From the NCBI GenBank assembly GCA_003290165.1, contig QNQO01000817.1, positions 62,001 to 126,000 on the forward strand: a DNA stretch of 64,000 nucleotides, in the 5' to 3' direction. The DNA comes from Berberis thunbergii. Its lineage: Eukaryota > Streptophyta > Magnoliopsida > Ranunculales > Berberidaceae. The stretch's first letter is position 1. Each line of letters begins with the position of its first letter. The position numbers and the translations under genes were made by a program. The notes beneath the pieces are model-generated. The model was given only the letters and a program-made list of their open reading frames with translations. It did no database searches and was not told where the DNA came from. Positions 34,146-47,350 of this stretch are shown here, piece by piece.

Positions 34146-36960
34146 GTTTGAATATCCAGTTAACACAATCTTGCATCCACAAGATTATTTAGTATGGGTA
34201 TCTGTAACAAACAAAAAGAAATATACAATCTCAATCATTGGGAGCAGAAGCTACTACATTGAGGGTTTTCTAAAGGGGAAGATTTCTCAGTTTGAAAAGC
34301 CACGGTTCTATACTTAGCTCAAAGTAGCAAACGAGAGTGTTTATTCAGTTATTATAAATAATTAAATAAGTTTTTAATTATTTTTCTTTCACAAAATATT
34401 TTAGCAAATGAGTCTTCTAAACCAATCCCATACAAAAACACTAGGTTTTGATTTTCTTTCACTTCCAACACCCCTCAACCTTAGACAAAGTTAGACATAC
34501 TATTTTGATTGATGGAAAACTAGACATATTTATTTAGAATTTCATTGGCTTAATTACGTTCGTTGTTTGTTTCTACTTCTTCATCTTCTTCTTCTTCTTC
34601 CGCTGTTACAACAACTTTGGTAACAGCGCCTTACAAAAAATTAAGAAAGTATTTTAGGAAATCAGTAATTTTATTAAATGAAAATTTAAATTTTATAAAA
34701 TTACCCCAACATATTTATCCTTTGCGTTGGGTTCAACAAAAAAATAATATATATATATAACATGATTATAGAGGGAAAATGCAAATAAAATCCGTTATTT
34801 AATTATAATTCAGATACACAATGAAAGGCTCAGACATTTTAACACTACCATATCTCCTCTTTACCTTTTTTTTACCTACTAAAAGACATCACCAATAAAA
34901 TCATTTTTCTCCTCTTTTATCCATTTACAATCTCTTCCCAACAATAAGCAAGAACAACAACGTCACTACCGCTGCTGCTACCCCGCTTCACACCGTCTTT
35001 GACCACTCCTCTCCCTTCTTATTTTCTTTCTTTTTCACCTATTTATTCTCTCTCTTTCCTTCTCAACATCAACCAACAAGAATAGCATCAACGACATCGT
35101 TGCAGTCGTCCTGATTTTTTTTTCTCATTTGCTCCTGTAGGGGAGCGAGAACTAAGAAGAAAAAAAAAAGCGATGGTGGGGCGATCGTCAGTAGTCGCTA
35201 CTACTGGTATTGCAACATGCTGCTGATGAAAATAAAAGTGACAAAAGAGAAAAAGGAAAAATGGGGGCAGGCGAGTAGTAATGACGTTGGGGGCGACATC
35301 AACATCGACAGTGGTGAAAGAGAAATGAATGTTGTTGTTCTGAGGAGAAAATGTTGAGAATGAAAGAAAATAGAGAAAATTTGAGAATTGAGAATTTTGG
35401 ATTATATTAGTGGTGTTAAAAAGCAGGTGGTGGTTGTGAGACAAAAGAAAGGTGGTGGATGGTGATGTCAAAGAGGATAAAGATGATGTTAAAAAACCAG
35501 AGCCAAATGAAAAGTTAAAATACGTAATGACCGGAATTGCCTACGGCACAGCCGCACACTTCCCACGTAGTGTGTACCCATGTCATGCCTTCGGCATTAC
35601 ACCCTGGTCCTTGAGTCATGCCTTTGGCACTCCCCATCATGTTTGTTTCCAATCTCACAAAGACAACTAATTGTAAAGGCCCCAAGTACAAACATTGCTA
35701 TGAGGAGTAAATTGTAATTGACCAACAATTAGGGGAGGTGGCCTTAAAATAACCAAGGTTATGGAGAGGTATGACTAAATAAGTCAAAACTTTGGGTAAA
35801 TAGGATGATTGGGTTTGTTAAAATCTAATGGATTGAATCATATGACAATGGGCAATTGGGATTGTCGGGTTAAGTGAAGAAGTTGGGCTTAAAAACTTGA
35901 TATGGTTGGCTTTAAAGTGGATGAAAATGACATTTTTGAAATTTGTCTAATGGGAAAGGACAGTGTCGTAATTTGGAGAGATAAGAACATTTTTGTAATT
36001 TGGCGAATAGGAGATAGGAGGGGCACTTTCGAAATTTGATGAATGAAAATGGTACTTTTGTAATTTTGCAAACACGAGCACACACACACCCAAACCTTCG
36101 AATTATCGTTAGAGATAGAGATGGGGTAGGGTCAAATTTGGCATACCCACATATGGCTCTCGTGGTTATAATGTAAGCCAAAAAGTTATTAAACAAATGG
36201 AAAAAGGGGGTAAGCATGGGGGAGAAAAAAAAAGGCAATGACTACACTGCACCACCATTTCCTCTCTCTAACACCATTCTACTATCTCACGCCTCCTACT
36301 TTCTTTCTCACACCCCCATACTTTTTCACACCACCTATTTAAACAAAAAAAACCAAAAATTTTCCCCTCCTCATTCAAAAATCGAAACTCGATTCCTCCC
36401 TCCCCCATTCGAATCTCTTCCCTCTCTCACATTCACATCTCTTCACACACTCAAATCTCCTCCATCTCCCTCGAGAATCTCTCAAAATTCCCTCAAAATT
36501 GAAACCCTCAAACTCTCCAAAACACAACAACTCAAAACGTCATCTCTCAAAGTTCAAAACGCATCTCTTGCGACTCCAACTCGAGCCATCCATTCTATAT
36601 TTGGGTTTAGGATTTTTTTTTGGATTGTAAGTGAGTCATCCATAACTAGGGTGAAGGCATATCTTTATACTGATCTTAAGCATAATAATATAAAACAAAA
36701 TGAATTGACAAGCATAACATTCATACGTGAAGAAAAGTGACTAGGAACAATATTTGAAGAATAAATTTACTAACATAACATTCATAAATGAATCTTTTCA
36801 TGTTCGCAGCTTGCAATGCGGGGTATATTATACACTACGAACAGAAAAAACAAAAAAACAAAAACGAAAACAAAAACAAAAACAAAAAAATAAAAATAAA
36901 AAAGTTTAATGTTCGCATTGTGCAATACGGGGGTATCTCAGATACCTCGCAATGCACTTT
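34146..36960. other. Intergenic region with low-complexity stretches
   Basis: It contains a TCT/CTT microsatellite near 34579-34600, C/T-rich DNA at 34850-35080, A-rich and GT-rich stretches, and a 174-codon frame at 36216-36740. That frame is rich in S, T, P and K and shows no domain. The minus-strand frame at 35088-35471 is likewise low-complexity. A small imperfect hairpin built on GTGCAATACGGGGGTAT and ATACCTCGCAATGCAC lies at 36916-36957. I call no gene here. Confidence 0.4.
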
Positions 36961-36979
36961 GTGAACATAAATTTTTTCG

Positions 36980-37345
36980 GATAGATTTACGTGACTTTAG
37001 TAAAATAATCATAAATTGTTCATTTCAAAACATTTTCAGGTGATTCAAGCTGTGTTTATTAGATAACTCAGAGTACTACAACTTTTGTGTTTTAATCAAC
37101 TTGAGAATCAGTCTCGATCGAGCACATAAGTTGGCCAAAAGTCAGGAACACTAACTCATTTTCATTGCGAGAAAGATTTGCACGACTTTAGTAAAATGAC
37201 CATAACTTTCTCATTTCAAAACATTTTCAAGTGATTAAAGTTGTATTTATTAGATGACTCATAGTACTACAACTTTTGTGTTTTTACGAGCTTGAGAATC
37301 GGTCTCAATTGAGGGTTTAAATTGGTCAAAAGTTACCCTATTTTG
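36980..37345. repeat. Tandem duplication, two units of about 191 bp
   Basis: Unit 1 starts near 36980 and unit 2 near 37171. Shared landmarks include GACTTTAGTAAAAT (36993 and 37184), CATTTCAAAACATTTTCA and GTACTACAACTTTTGTGTTTT. Divergence is about 15-20%, so the duplication is not recent. No coding potential. Confidence 0.8.
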
Positions 37346-38163
37346 TATTTTTTTTTTCGTTTTGAGTTTGGGTTTCTCTGTTATGATAAGTTATGCATAT
37401 TTATTGGTGGTGTGAGAAAGTAAAAAAAAAAAAAAAAAAAACTCAATGGTGGTGTGAGAAAGAGGATATGGTGGTGCGATGTAGTCGCTGAAAAAAAAGG
37501 TGTAGATAGAAAAAATCTAATGGGTGTAGAATGTAGTAGTAGGTAGCCTCATGACCCCCCCTCCCCCCACCCCCCTCTCAAGATAAGGATTCCTTGGTTA
37601 CATTGTAATGATGTATAACTCTCTCTCTCTCTCTATCTATCTTCTTCTACGACTTATAACGGAAGAAACTGGTGATCAGAATCTCAGTGATGTGAGAAGT
37701 ATGAAAGGGTTGTATCGTCAAATATAACGATGTCTCAGTGCACGAATGGGTTGCGGTTCTGTCAGTTTTGACTTTGGTTAATGACTGTCTGACACTCTTC
37801 ATTGGTCTATGACATTCTCGATGATGTTTAAGGGGGCTTGGTGTTGATTATAATAATTTAAATGTGAAAGAGTAAAATGGTAAAAATGTGTAATAGTACT
37901 TTTAATTAAATAAACATAAATGTCTCTTACACTCTTCATTGGTCTATTACTTTCACATGTAATTATTAAAAATAGGGGAGGCCAAAATGGAAAAGAAAAT
38001 TTGTAATTGAAGACATACATATCACTATTCGTGGAAGAATTCTTATATATTACTACGGTGTCGACACACTCTACATGTGCGAATATTCATTATTTTTATT
38101 TTATTACAACCTAGCAATAATAAGTAAAAATTATTATTGAAAATCTAAACAAAATAATCATAG
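37346..38163. other. Unassigned spacer with simple repeats
   Basis: It holds a long A run near 37422-37440, a C-rich run at 37554-37576 and a CT dinucleotide repeat at 37618-37634. No gene recognised. Confidence 0.4.
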
Positions 38164-38285
38164 GTTAATTGCACTTTTCCCCTGAAACATTAGCCAATTC
38201 AGTTTTGCCCCCAATTAACATTCATATTGCATTTTTCCCTCAGACTAACAGTTAACGTGCTTTGACTGTTAAGGCACGTGCTAGA
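38164..38285. repeat. Left terminal inverted repeat of the MULE-like element
   Basis: About 120 bp, inverted match to 40780-40902 at roughly 80% by eye. Confidence 0.7.
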
Positions 38286-40779
38286 TTAAAAAAGGTCATA
38301 TTTTACTTTCCAAAATACCTTTTAATGATCTGAAGGCTGAGATTCAAAGGTTATGCAATTAAAATTGAAGGCCGAGATTCAAACTTCCACTAAGTTATTG
38401 GGATAAGCTGCCATCTCCTCCTTCACCACCACCGTCTCCACTTCACCACCAATAACTCTCACATTTGCTTCTACTACTACATCTACATGTTATTTCACTG
38501 AAGATTCAATATTCAAGCATCAATAAGTGGAAAAGCTTGCCAAGTTTTTATGGCAAGCTTGAGTTGTTGCTCATCTACATCATCTGTTAGGTCAGTTTTG
38601 TTGCAGGGGGCAAAGTTACATTCAAATTTATTTTAAGGGGTTAAGTTTTTGTTAGTAATTTATTTTAAAAGGTTAAGTTACTGCTAATTAACAACTCTTA
38701 GTTGATTTTCTTGCAAATCTCATGGTGTCACAAACACAGTCATACAAGTTAATAAGAAGTTTGAAGTAGCCAAGTTTTTGAATATATGTTAAAGCACAAT
38801 GTAAATTCATTTGATGTTCATTGGATGTTCTTGCAACAAAGTTTGATGTTATTTCAACAATGTAAATTCATTTTATATTCATTGGATGTTAATAGCACAT
38901 TGTAATCAAATGTCTTAAGATCAATGCAATTCAAAACCTGACATAACACTTTCAAGCATCAATATGCAACCTAACATAACACTTTCAATAACCTGAATTT
39001 ACAAACATTCAATAACATTCAATACCTAACAACCTAAAGTGCAAAATACTGAATTTACAAGCAACAATAACCAACCTGGATTTACAAACATTCAGTACCT
39101 AACAACCTGAAGTGTACCATACAAATAAGAATTCAATACCATACCATACCAACAAGCATTTACTACCATTTAACAGAACTTGCAACCAACAAAAGTGTAT
39201 ATAGTGTACCATACCAACACAAGTCTTAACATAATACAAGTGTATTAGTTAGTGTACCATACGAACACAAGTCTGAGATAACATTTCCATACCAACAAGT
39301 ATTCAATAACATCATAAAACACATAATGACAATGTCAATAAACCAAAAAAAAATGTATTTCACTAACTGTTTTCACCAAAAAGAGAATGTGAATATGCAA
39401 GTCTTCTCCAGGTCCCCTAGGTCTCCAACTATTTTGTCCCCTTGCAAAATGAGTCACAAACAGAGTAAAACTTCACACCACCACTCGGCATCTCCCCCGT
39501 CTCCTCCTTTCATTTCTGTTGTGATTTCTCTCTACAAAACAAAAACACCTCCGGCCACGCCGATAACCCCATCCCACCCCTATTCCTCCTATTTCCCTTT
39601 GTTCTTTATGACGGTGGCGACTTCCTGCCCCTTTCTCGCTCTCTCCAGAAACTTCTTCACAAAACTTTGTTTATCTCTTAGATAGAAATCGAAACATAGA
39701 GAGAAATTAATTTGTGTTCACTCACTCACACATTGAATCTAATCAATGGAGTCACTAGTGGGTTAGCATTAAATTTCGTCGAGATCGCTACATCAGTTCC
39801 CAGTCATCGGCATCATCATTAGCTACTACACTTGAAATCCTTCAAGCTCAGTCAATCTTCTCAGCAGCGAATCTCGCCTTTGTTTCCATTTCTCAAATGT
39901 TCCGCTACACTTACTACTCAATAACACATTTCTATTACTCTTTTTAATTGCAGGGGGATGGTGGGAGGATGAATCACGAGAAGGGGACAACAGGAGCGGT
40001 GACAAGCCAATGAATTTGTATAGGAGAAGAGATGAGTGGTGGAAGCACAGTGAGGAAGGAAGGAAGGTAGGTTGGCAGTGGTGGTTTCAGAGGGAGAAAA
40101 AGTGGTTTGGAGAAGAATAAGAGGTGGTCTTGTGGTGGGTGGTGGTGAATTGCAAGGGGGAGGGTGTTTGGCAATGGTGATTCACATGGAAAGAAAGAGG
40201 GGAGAGGGTGGGGGAAAATGGTGTTGCTGGTAGAGGTGAGGGAGTACTGAAACAATGGGAAAGAAGTAGGAGGCATGGAGGCGGGGAGGAGGACGATGGT
40301 GGTGGGAAATTCAATCAGGAGAGAGAGGAAATATGAGGAGGATAAGGGTTAGAAAAAGTGGTGAATTTTAAGAAATATTAGGGATCCTTGATTGCTTTGA
40401 GATTCTAAGAGTGCGAAGTAAACGAGTGAGGAGAAAGAAATCATTCAAGCCATAGCTATGACATGCCTTTAGATAACCCCAGTTGAGAGTGTGAGCCCAA
40501 CTCCTCTGTTCTTCCAATCCACTTGAGATTTCGATCAAAACAGAGACTTGATGACTATTTCACGATGTTTTCACAAATGGGTATCCTCTGAAGCTCTTGA
40601 ATTGAAACAAAAAAAAAGGTTTTGAACAATAAAGGTCAATGTTTGAACCGGGAATAAAGGGTTCTCTCTCACTCTTTCTCATTTGAAACAAAAAAAAGAA
40701 ACCGAAGACCTTGTTCTGTGTGATAAGCACGTGAATGGCATTTTCGTCATCCAAAATAGGCGGAATGGTGGCATGTGAG

Positions 40780-40902
40780 GTGTTTAATAGTCAAGACACG
40801 TTTACTATTAGTTTAAGGGAGAAAGTGCAATATGAATGTTAATCAGGAGTAAAGCTGAATTGGCTATATGTTTTAGGGGGGGGGGGGGGAAGTGCAATTA
40901 AC
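40780..40902. repeat. Right terminal inverted repeat of the MULE-like element
   Basis: Inverted partner of 38164-38285. It contains a run of about 14 G at 40876-40889 where the left end has four C on the complementary side. Confidence 0.7.
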
Positions 40903-42333
40903 ATAATAATTATTTATAATTTTAAGAGTCCATGTATAATTTACAAATAATTAAGGGCTTTATGTTAGGAGCTTAGGTATAATTTACAATATTTGAAAGG
41001 GCGGGTTTTGATCGTAAATCATCTGAATTTGGGAGGTAAAATGGTACATATTTGTAATTTTAAATGACAAAATACCCCTAGCACTATTCACCGCACTATT
41101 GTTCTTCTTGTAAATATGATAGAGTTGGGAGGGCATTTTGGACATTCAAAAAATCAGGACAGGCACACACATTCGTTGTTCCTAAGAAGAACTTGCCTTA
41201 TATAATTTAGTTAGTTTGTCGATGCATTCTACGTGTGCGTAATTTTTGGGTTTTCATTTTTAGAATTCAATGATTGATAAGTGTAAATAAAAAAATAAAA
41301 AAAAGGAAATTGATATGTTCAAATTAAAAATTAGAGAATTTGGAGTGATTTTAATAAAATTAAAATGATTTATTAGTTTTAAAAATTTTTACAACACGAT
41401 AGTATTTTATGAAATTATTAAGTCACTCGCACACACCTGCAATGCAATTTGTAAATTTGAAAAAATAAAAATATATGAAACAAATATTAAAAAAGGATAT
41501 ATAGAAAAAAAAATTCTATAATGATTTGCAAAAATTAGAGTCTAGGCCCAATAGTTATCTTTAAGGGTATATTTGGTCTTAACCTAATTTAAGGGCATAT
41601 TCATAAATGATTGAATTAAAACCCAACAGATTTTGTCTTTTTGTATGTTATATTGGAAAATGTAGACTTTGGCAGGGGCATGATTCGAATAAGAAATAAG
41701 ATTGAAGACATTGATTACTGTTCATTTGAGTGAAGGATCGTTATAGAGGTAGAGATTTAATGAGGTGCAATTTCGGATTTCTAAAATTGATCATTAAAGT
41801 TATGTTCGCACTTTATTCTTAAGAAATCCTTAACATATTTTTATTAATAAATTCAATTTATTATATACAAAAAAATAGTTTATCATTTTATGAGGGCCAT
41901 TTTCAGAAATTAAAAAGTTGGACATGACGGACATAAGCACAATTCCATTGTTTACGCAATAGTAAAACTCAATTTTCATTATATTGTGCTGATTCAGATT
42001 TTTGTTACAGTGTATACAACCGAATAATTTATCACTTTATGAGGGGCATTTTCAAAAATTGAAATATTAACATACAAAGTCGCAAAACATTGTGGACTTA
42101 TTTGTGTTTTTACCATTATGTCTCAATTACTAACTATGAGTTATAGATCTATAGTGGGTAAGGAGACATCTATTTTAGGTAAGGAGAACAAATAAGACAA
42201 ATAGAAGATTATAGAGTGTTAAAAATGAATATCCGTTACAATAAAATTTGTAATGATCATTCCCATTACACCATTTTTATGCCAAATCAAAGACATGAAT
42301 GGCTTAAACCATTCCCATTTTATTAACTAAATA
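40903..42333. other. AT-rich intergenic region
   Basis: No gene recognised. A motif TTTATGAGGGGCATTTTC recurs (about 41888 and 42034), probably old repeat debris. Confidence 0.4.
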
Positions 42334-42346
42334 TAGGTGTTAGATT

Positions 42347-45300
42347 ATAGGGTGTCCCCCGCTATAAGCGACGCGCTACACCTACACTCAGGTGTAGTGA
42401 CAAATGAGCAAGGCGCGCTGCAGCGGCGCCCGGCAGTAGTGTTAAATATGAAAGGGTTTTCGTACCATTCTGGACAGGGGCGAGTAAAGAAGCTAGTCCA
42501 GGTTAGAGCTAGAGATAGAATGATTAGATTAGCCTCTTGGAACATAGGAACCTTGACGGAAAAGACAATAGAATTAGTGGATGTTCTGCATAGGAGGAAA
42601 GTAAACATAGTTTGTCTTTAAGAGACAAAATGGAATGGGAACAATGCTAAAGATTTAGGAGGATGGTTCAAACTCTTCTATTCTGGTAAAGATGGAACTA
42701 GGAACGGGGTGGGAATAGTGGTAGATAAAGTTTTTAAGGATGCAGTAGTCGACGTTAGGAGATTTGGGGATAGAATCATAAGTATTAAATTAGCTTTAGA
42801 ACTAGAGATAATGCATGTTATTAGTGCGTACGCACCCCAAGTGGGTTTGGACGAGGAGACTAAGAAGGATTTTTTGGACTCTTTAGAGGAGTTAGTTCTT
42901 GGAATTTTCTCTTTTCGATAGGGTTTTCCTAGACGGGAATTTGAATGGGCATGTCGGTAAGGATAGAGTTGGGTATGAGAGGGTATATGGAGGTCAAGGC
43001 TTTGGGGATCGAAACACTGCGGATATTTCTATTCTAGATTTTGCTTTAGCTTAGGATTTTGGGATCGTAAATACTTTTTATAAGAAGAGGGAAGATCACT
43101 TGGTGACATTTGCGAGTGGGCGTAATAGAAGTCAAATTGATTATTTTCTTGTGCAGAGACACGATTTAGGTAGGTGTAAAAATTGTAAGGTTATACTAGG
43201 GGAGTGTCTGACAAACCAATATAGGGTGTTAGTTCTCAATTTTTGTCTTAAGAGTAGGAGTCGCATTGCTATAGAACAGGTTAGACTGAGAATTAAGTGG
43301 TAGACCTTACAGGGAGATGTGTGCCAAAAATTTAGAAATAAGATTTTGGGTGGTCAGTCAGTTTCAGAGGGTTGGGAGAATCTAGAACCAAAGGATAGGA
43401 CTAGTAGCGCAGATCTTTTTGAACATTTGGCAAACCGAATAAGAAGATGTGCGAAGGAATAATTACTAAATGCCAAAAGAGGAGGTTTATATGGTAAGGA
43501 GACATGGTGGTGGAACGCTAATGTGCAACAAACCATTGCGAAAAAGAAAATATGCTTTAAGATGTGGCAAAAAGATAGGTGCCTAGAGTCTTATGAGCTT
43601 TATAAGCAGGCTAAGAAGTTGAGTAGTACAACAGTAGGGGAAGCTAAGAAGAGAGTGTATGATGCTCTTTATAATATGCTAGGTACGAAGGAATAAGAGA
43701 AATATATTTTCAAGATAGCTAAAGCTAGAGAACGAAAAACTAGGGACTTGAGTCATGTTAAGTGTGTTAAGCATGAGGATGAAAGAGTTTTAATATAGGA
43801 TAAAGCTATTTTAGATAGATGGAAGGATTACTTTTAGAATCTACTTAATGGAACACATGTAGGGGAGTTAAACTTGGAGGGGTATACTTCACAGGAAGGG
43901 AGAGATCGCGTGTTCCATCGCAGAGTTAGTGCCACGGAAGTGAGAGAAGCTTTAAAAATAATGAAGACAGAGAAGGCCGTTGGACCGGATGATATACCAA
44001 TTTAAGCATGGAAATTTCTGGGAGAAGTTGGGATTCAATGGCTAACTAAGCTCTTTAATAAGATTTTGGAAACTAGAAAAATGCCAGATTCATGGAGGCA
44101 TAACATTGTGATACTAATTTATAAGAACAAAGGGGATATCCAAAATTGCTCGAATTATAGAGGGATAAAGTTTATGAGTCATGCGATGAAACTTTGGGAA
44201 AGAGTTACATAATGAAGACTTAGGAGTTTAACCACGGTTTCGGAGAATCAATTTGGATTTATGCCGGGTATGACTACTACGGAGGCCATCTTCCTGCTTA
44301 GGCAAACTATAGAAAAATATCGAGACACGTAAGAGTTTGCATATGGTTTTTATTGATCTGGAGAAAGCATATGATAGGGTTCCCAGGGAGTTAATTTTGT
44401 GGGTGCTTGAAAGGAAGAAAGTGTCTCAATGTTATGTCGATATCATTAAGGATATGTATGAAGGGGATGTAACAAGTGTTCGCTCAGTATGTGGGATGTC
44501 CAGTGAATTTTCAGTGTCAGTAGGACTATATCAAAGGCCGGTGTTAAGTCCATATATCTTTGCTTTGGTCATGGATGAGTTGACGAGACATATGCAAGAA
44601 GATGTACCTTGGTGTATGTTATTTGCAGATGATATTGTCTTAATGGGTGAGACTAGTGCATGTTTAGGTCAGAAATTAGTTAAGTGGCGAGAGACTTTAG
44701 AGAGTAAAAGGTTTTAGAATTAGCTGTTCGAAGACGAAGTATCTAGTGTGTAACTTTGGTTGTGAACCAAGAGGGAGAAGTAATGCAATTGAAATCAAAG
44801 GTGTAGAGGTCCCAGAGTGTGAGGCTTTTCGATATCTAGGATCTATAATTCAAAATAATTGGCCTATTGGAGAAGTTGTAGACCATTGGATTAATGCTGG
44901 TTGGTTGAAATGAAGAATGGTGTCAGGAATATTATGTGATAGAAGGATGCGTGCAAGGCTAAAAGGGAAATGCTATAAGACAATTGTTCAACCAGCCATG
45001 CTATACGGTTCAGAATGTTGGGCTAATATGAGACAACATACACATAAGATGACAGTAGCAGAAATGCGTTTGTTAAGGTGGATGTGTGGTAAAACTCGTA
45101 GGGATAAAATTAGAAATGAAAGAATTAAGAGATACTTAGGTGTAACGCCCATAGACGACAAAATTAGAGAAAGACATTTAACTTGGTTTGGTCATATGCG
45201 AAAGAGACTAAGCACGACGTCAATTAGAAAATTTTTAGATTGACAAGTTAATGGAGGGTGTAGACGGAGGGGACAACCGTTGAAAACTTGGATGAAGGCG

Positions 45301-45422
45301 GTGAATGAAGATATCATTGAGCTTGAATTAGACGAGGATGTGAGAAGATCGCATTGCTTGGATAACCAAAATTTATGTAGCCGACTCCGAAAATATCGAA
45401 AATGGACTTTGATGATGATGAT
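42347..45422 (+). mobile_element. RTE-type LINE, full length but decayed, 3.08 kb
   Basis: It is bounded by a 13-bp duplication TAGGTGTTAGATT (42334-42346 and 45423-45435). The 3' end is a short tandem TGATGATGATGAT instead of a poly(A) tail, as is usual for RTE-clade LINEs. The interior encodes an AP-type endonuclease followed by a reverse transcriptase with no gag-like ORF. A TSD this long with both ends present indicates a full-length target-primed insertion. Confidence 0.9.
42430..45243 (+). pseudogene. Endonuclease-reverse transcriptase remnant of the RTE LINE
   Basis: The endonuclease part shows IRLASWNIGTLTEKTIELVD, NIVCL followed by a stop and ETKWNG (a stop replaces the usual Q of QETKW), and NGVGIVVDKVFKD. 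A degenerate middle follows. RT reads MVFIDLEKAYDRVPRELI, then LSPYIFALVMDELT and the catalytic LFADDIVLMGE (about 44618-44650). The C-terminal part includes MLYGSECWA, MRLLRWMCGKTRRDKI and HLTWFGHMRKR. At least ten stops or shifts break the frame, so it is inactive. Confidence 0.88.
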
Positions 45423-45536
45423 TAGGTGTTAGATTGGCATTGCAGACCATATCTAAATACCGAGAGAGGCTAACTGGCGAGGAAACCAGCGAGGGAGGAA
45501 TTAGAAATTTCTGCTACATACCCATTCTAAAATTCG

Positions 45537-45731
45537 GGGACTCCTGCGTAGGAAGCACAGGAGGAGGTCCTGTGCACAGATTTGAGCCGTTAGATCAGAT
45601 CCAACGACTCAGATCGATGAATTTCAAAAAAATAGATTTAAATAAAAATTTAAAATCCATCAATCTTAGCCATTGAATCAGATTCGATGGCTCAAATCTG
45701 TGCAGAGGATGTGCTTCCTGCGCAAAGCCCC
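45537..45731. mobile_element. Foldback MITE, about 195 bp
   Basis: The left arm GGGACTCCTGCGTAGGAAGC and a right arm ending CTTCCTGCGCAAAGCCCCC are inverted copies. A second paired block, CTGTGCACAGATTTGAGCC and GGCTCAAATCTGTGCAG, lies inside. The centre is AT-rich. Its ends and its GAGCCGTTAGATCAGAT motif resemble the element at 1905-2107, suggesting one family. Confidence 0.75.
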
Positions 45732-47350
45732 CGGATCCTCTAAAATAGTAATTTAATTGTTTAATAAGACACCAAAAAAAAACAAGAAGGGTGGAAACTT
45801 GGAAAGCAGTCCATGTGAACATACAAGACCCCCTTTCACTTTCAGTCTGAGATAGACAGCGATTGGACACACGTGCGGTGGGGACGGACCATTGGGACGT
45901 GCACCAAACCATACTCTCTCTCTCTGCTTCTGCTCTCTGAATCTCTCTCTACACATTCTCTCAAATCCAAACTGTCTCCAACTCTCTCAGGTCTGCTTTT
46001 AACCCAAAAAAATAAAAACTCTCACGTCAGCCCTTTGGACTATTTACCTCCAAGATAAGTTTTTTGTGGGTCCCCATCAAGCAGTCACATGCACTTAGAA
46101 TCATATCGTTGAATCCGGGTCGGGTAGTAGGCCCAAAGCCCATTGATGATGATGATTAGTGATTACAGTGGTTATTTACCTACCCCTTTAATTACTTTGT
46201 CACGATGTATTAAACCGTCTTCTAATCTGTGTTGTACATGTGTCTTGATAATCTCAATAGCAGATCTAAGTGAGCCTCATTGCCTACCTAATCTAGCGAA
46301 GCTCAGAAAACACTATGCTCACTTTGGCAGAATCCATAATGTAGAACCCAAATTGCAAGAATATTAAATCCATATTTCGCATGGTCAAGCCCAATACCCG
46401 TAAGACCTAATCAGACTAGAATTTGAAAGATCAACCTAGGACGGACAAGGCCAACAATACATTAACCCCAACTGTGAAACAAAATATTGGAGTATAAATC
46501 GTATATGAAAACTCCCTTGCATGAACAACTTTCCTACATGAATGACTCCTAACGAGAAAATGATCTCCAGCAAAATATATTTTCCTAAACTACAAAATTC
46601 AATTTACAATTTTAAGCTTTTCTCAAACCTCATTTGACCGCAACATTGATAGTCTTTGATTTCACATTCAAGATCAAGGATTCCTCTACATCACCTTGCA
46701 ACCCTGAGTTTTCCCGTCAGATATTTCTTTGTCAAAGTTTGTACTTTAAGAATGTTTCCACGTGCAGGCATACATTAATAATGTTCCCACAAGCGTGCAC
46801 TATATGGTCTTAATACTTTAATTAACTTGATGATGACGTATACTTTGGTAATCAGTCATTTCCCCTTACTTGTCTGAGGCAATATGAATTTAACAGTTCC
46901 TTGAGCACCACAATAATAGCACCAAAGCTACTTTTAACTTTCATTATGTCGGGCTTTATAAGATTAAGTGGGGTCTTAAACTAGAATGGCATGTAAATGG
47001 GACTAATCTATCGGTAGTGATAATGTTTCTTTCGGCCTAAAGTTACCAGCATCATTTACCTTTTACTCACCTTTCTCCCAAGTCGTTTGGAATGTAAATC
47101 AACATTAGACTAACATCTGAATGTGGTTATTTACTCCAAAAGATTAAGCAGTGAAGCTGTCAGAGCCGATGGTGGGTGTAAACTTAGCAAAAGAAGACCA
47201 GCATTCCATAGTATAGCAAATTTAATAAAATATAAACTTTTATTCGTTACTATTGTACAGAACTATTGAAATTTCAAAAAGCTTTTACTCACATTTCATT
47301 AACCACTGCTTTTCTTTTCTATTTTTTTTCTTCTCCTTTTTAACACCTCG
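45732..47350. other. Spacer between LINE/MITE and the CPD-like gene
   Basis: The CT-rich stretch at 45908-45990 (CTCTCTCTCTGCTTCTGCTC and following) looks like a plant 5' leader and ends TCTCAG before GTCTGC, but no coding exon follows. The region next to 47351 is the expected 3' UTR of the minus-strand P450. No other gene seen. Confidence 0.4.

Larger units (their letters stand above)
38164..40902. mobile_element. Long-TIR non-autonomous element, MULE-like, 2.74 kb
   Basis: The left end starts GTTAATTGCACTTTTCCCC and the right end is its inverted copy, with the C run expanded to about 14. Inverted similarity continues for roughly 115 bp on each side (AGCCAATTCAG, TTAACATTCATATTGCA and a TAACAGT/ACTATTA block). 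Long inverted repeats with an unrelated interior suggest a Mutator-like element. A clean 9-bp duplication could not be recognised, so the superfamily is provisional. Interior frames (39326-39685 plus, 39974-40314 minus) are proline- and serine-rich with no known domain. Confidence 0.68.

Noticed and set aside
35088..35471. 127-codon minus-strand frame
   Set aside because: Phenylalanine- and serine-rich with no recognisable motif; it reads through simple-sequence DNA.
36216..36740. 174-codon plus-strand frame
   Set aside because: Composition follows C/T-rich leader-like DNA and no family resemblance is visible. Kept only as a note in the spacer entry.
46143..46160. TTGATGATGATGATTAG tail as a second RTE LINE end
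   Set aside because: The preceding bases do not match the LINE 3' region, so the short repeat is probably coincidental.
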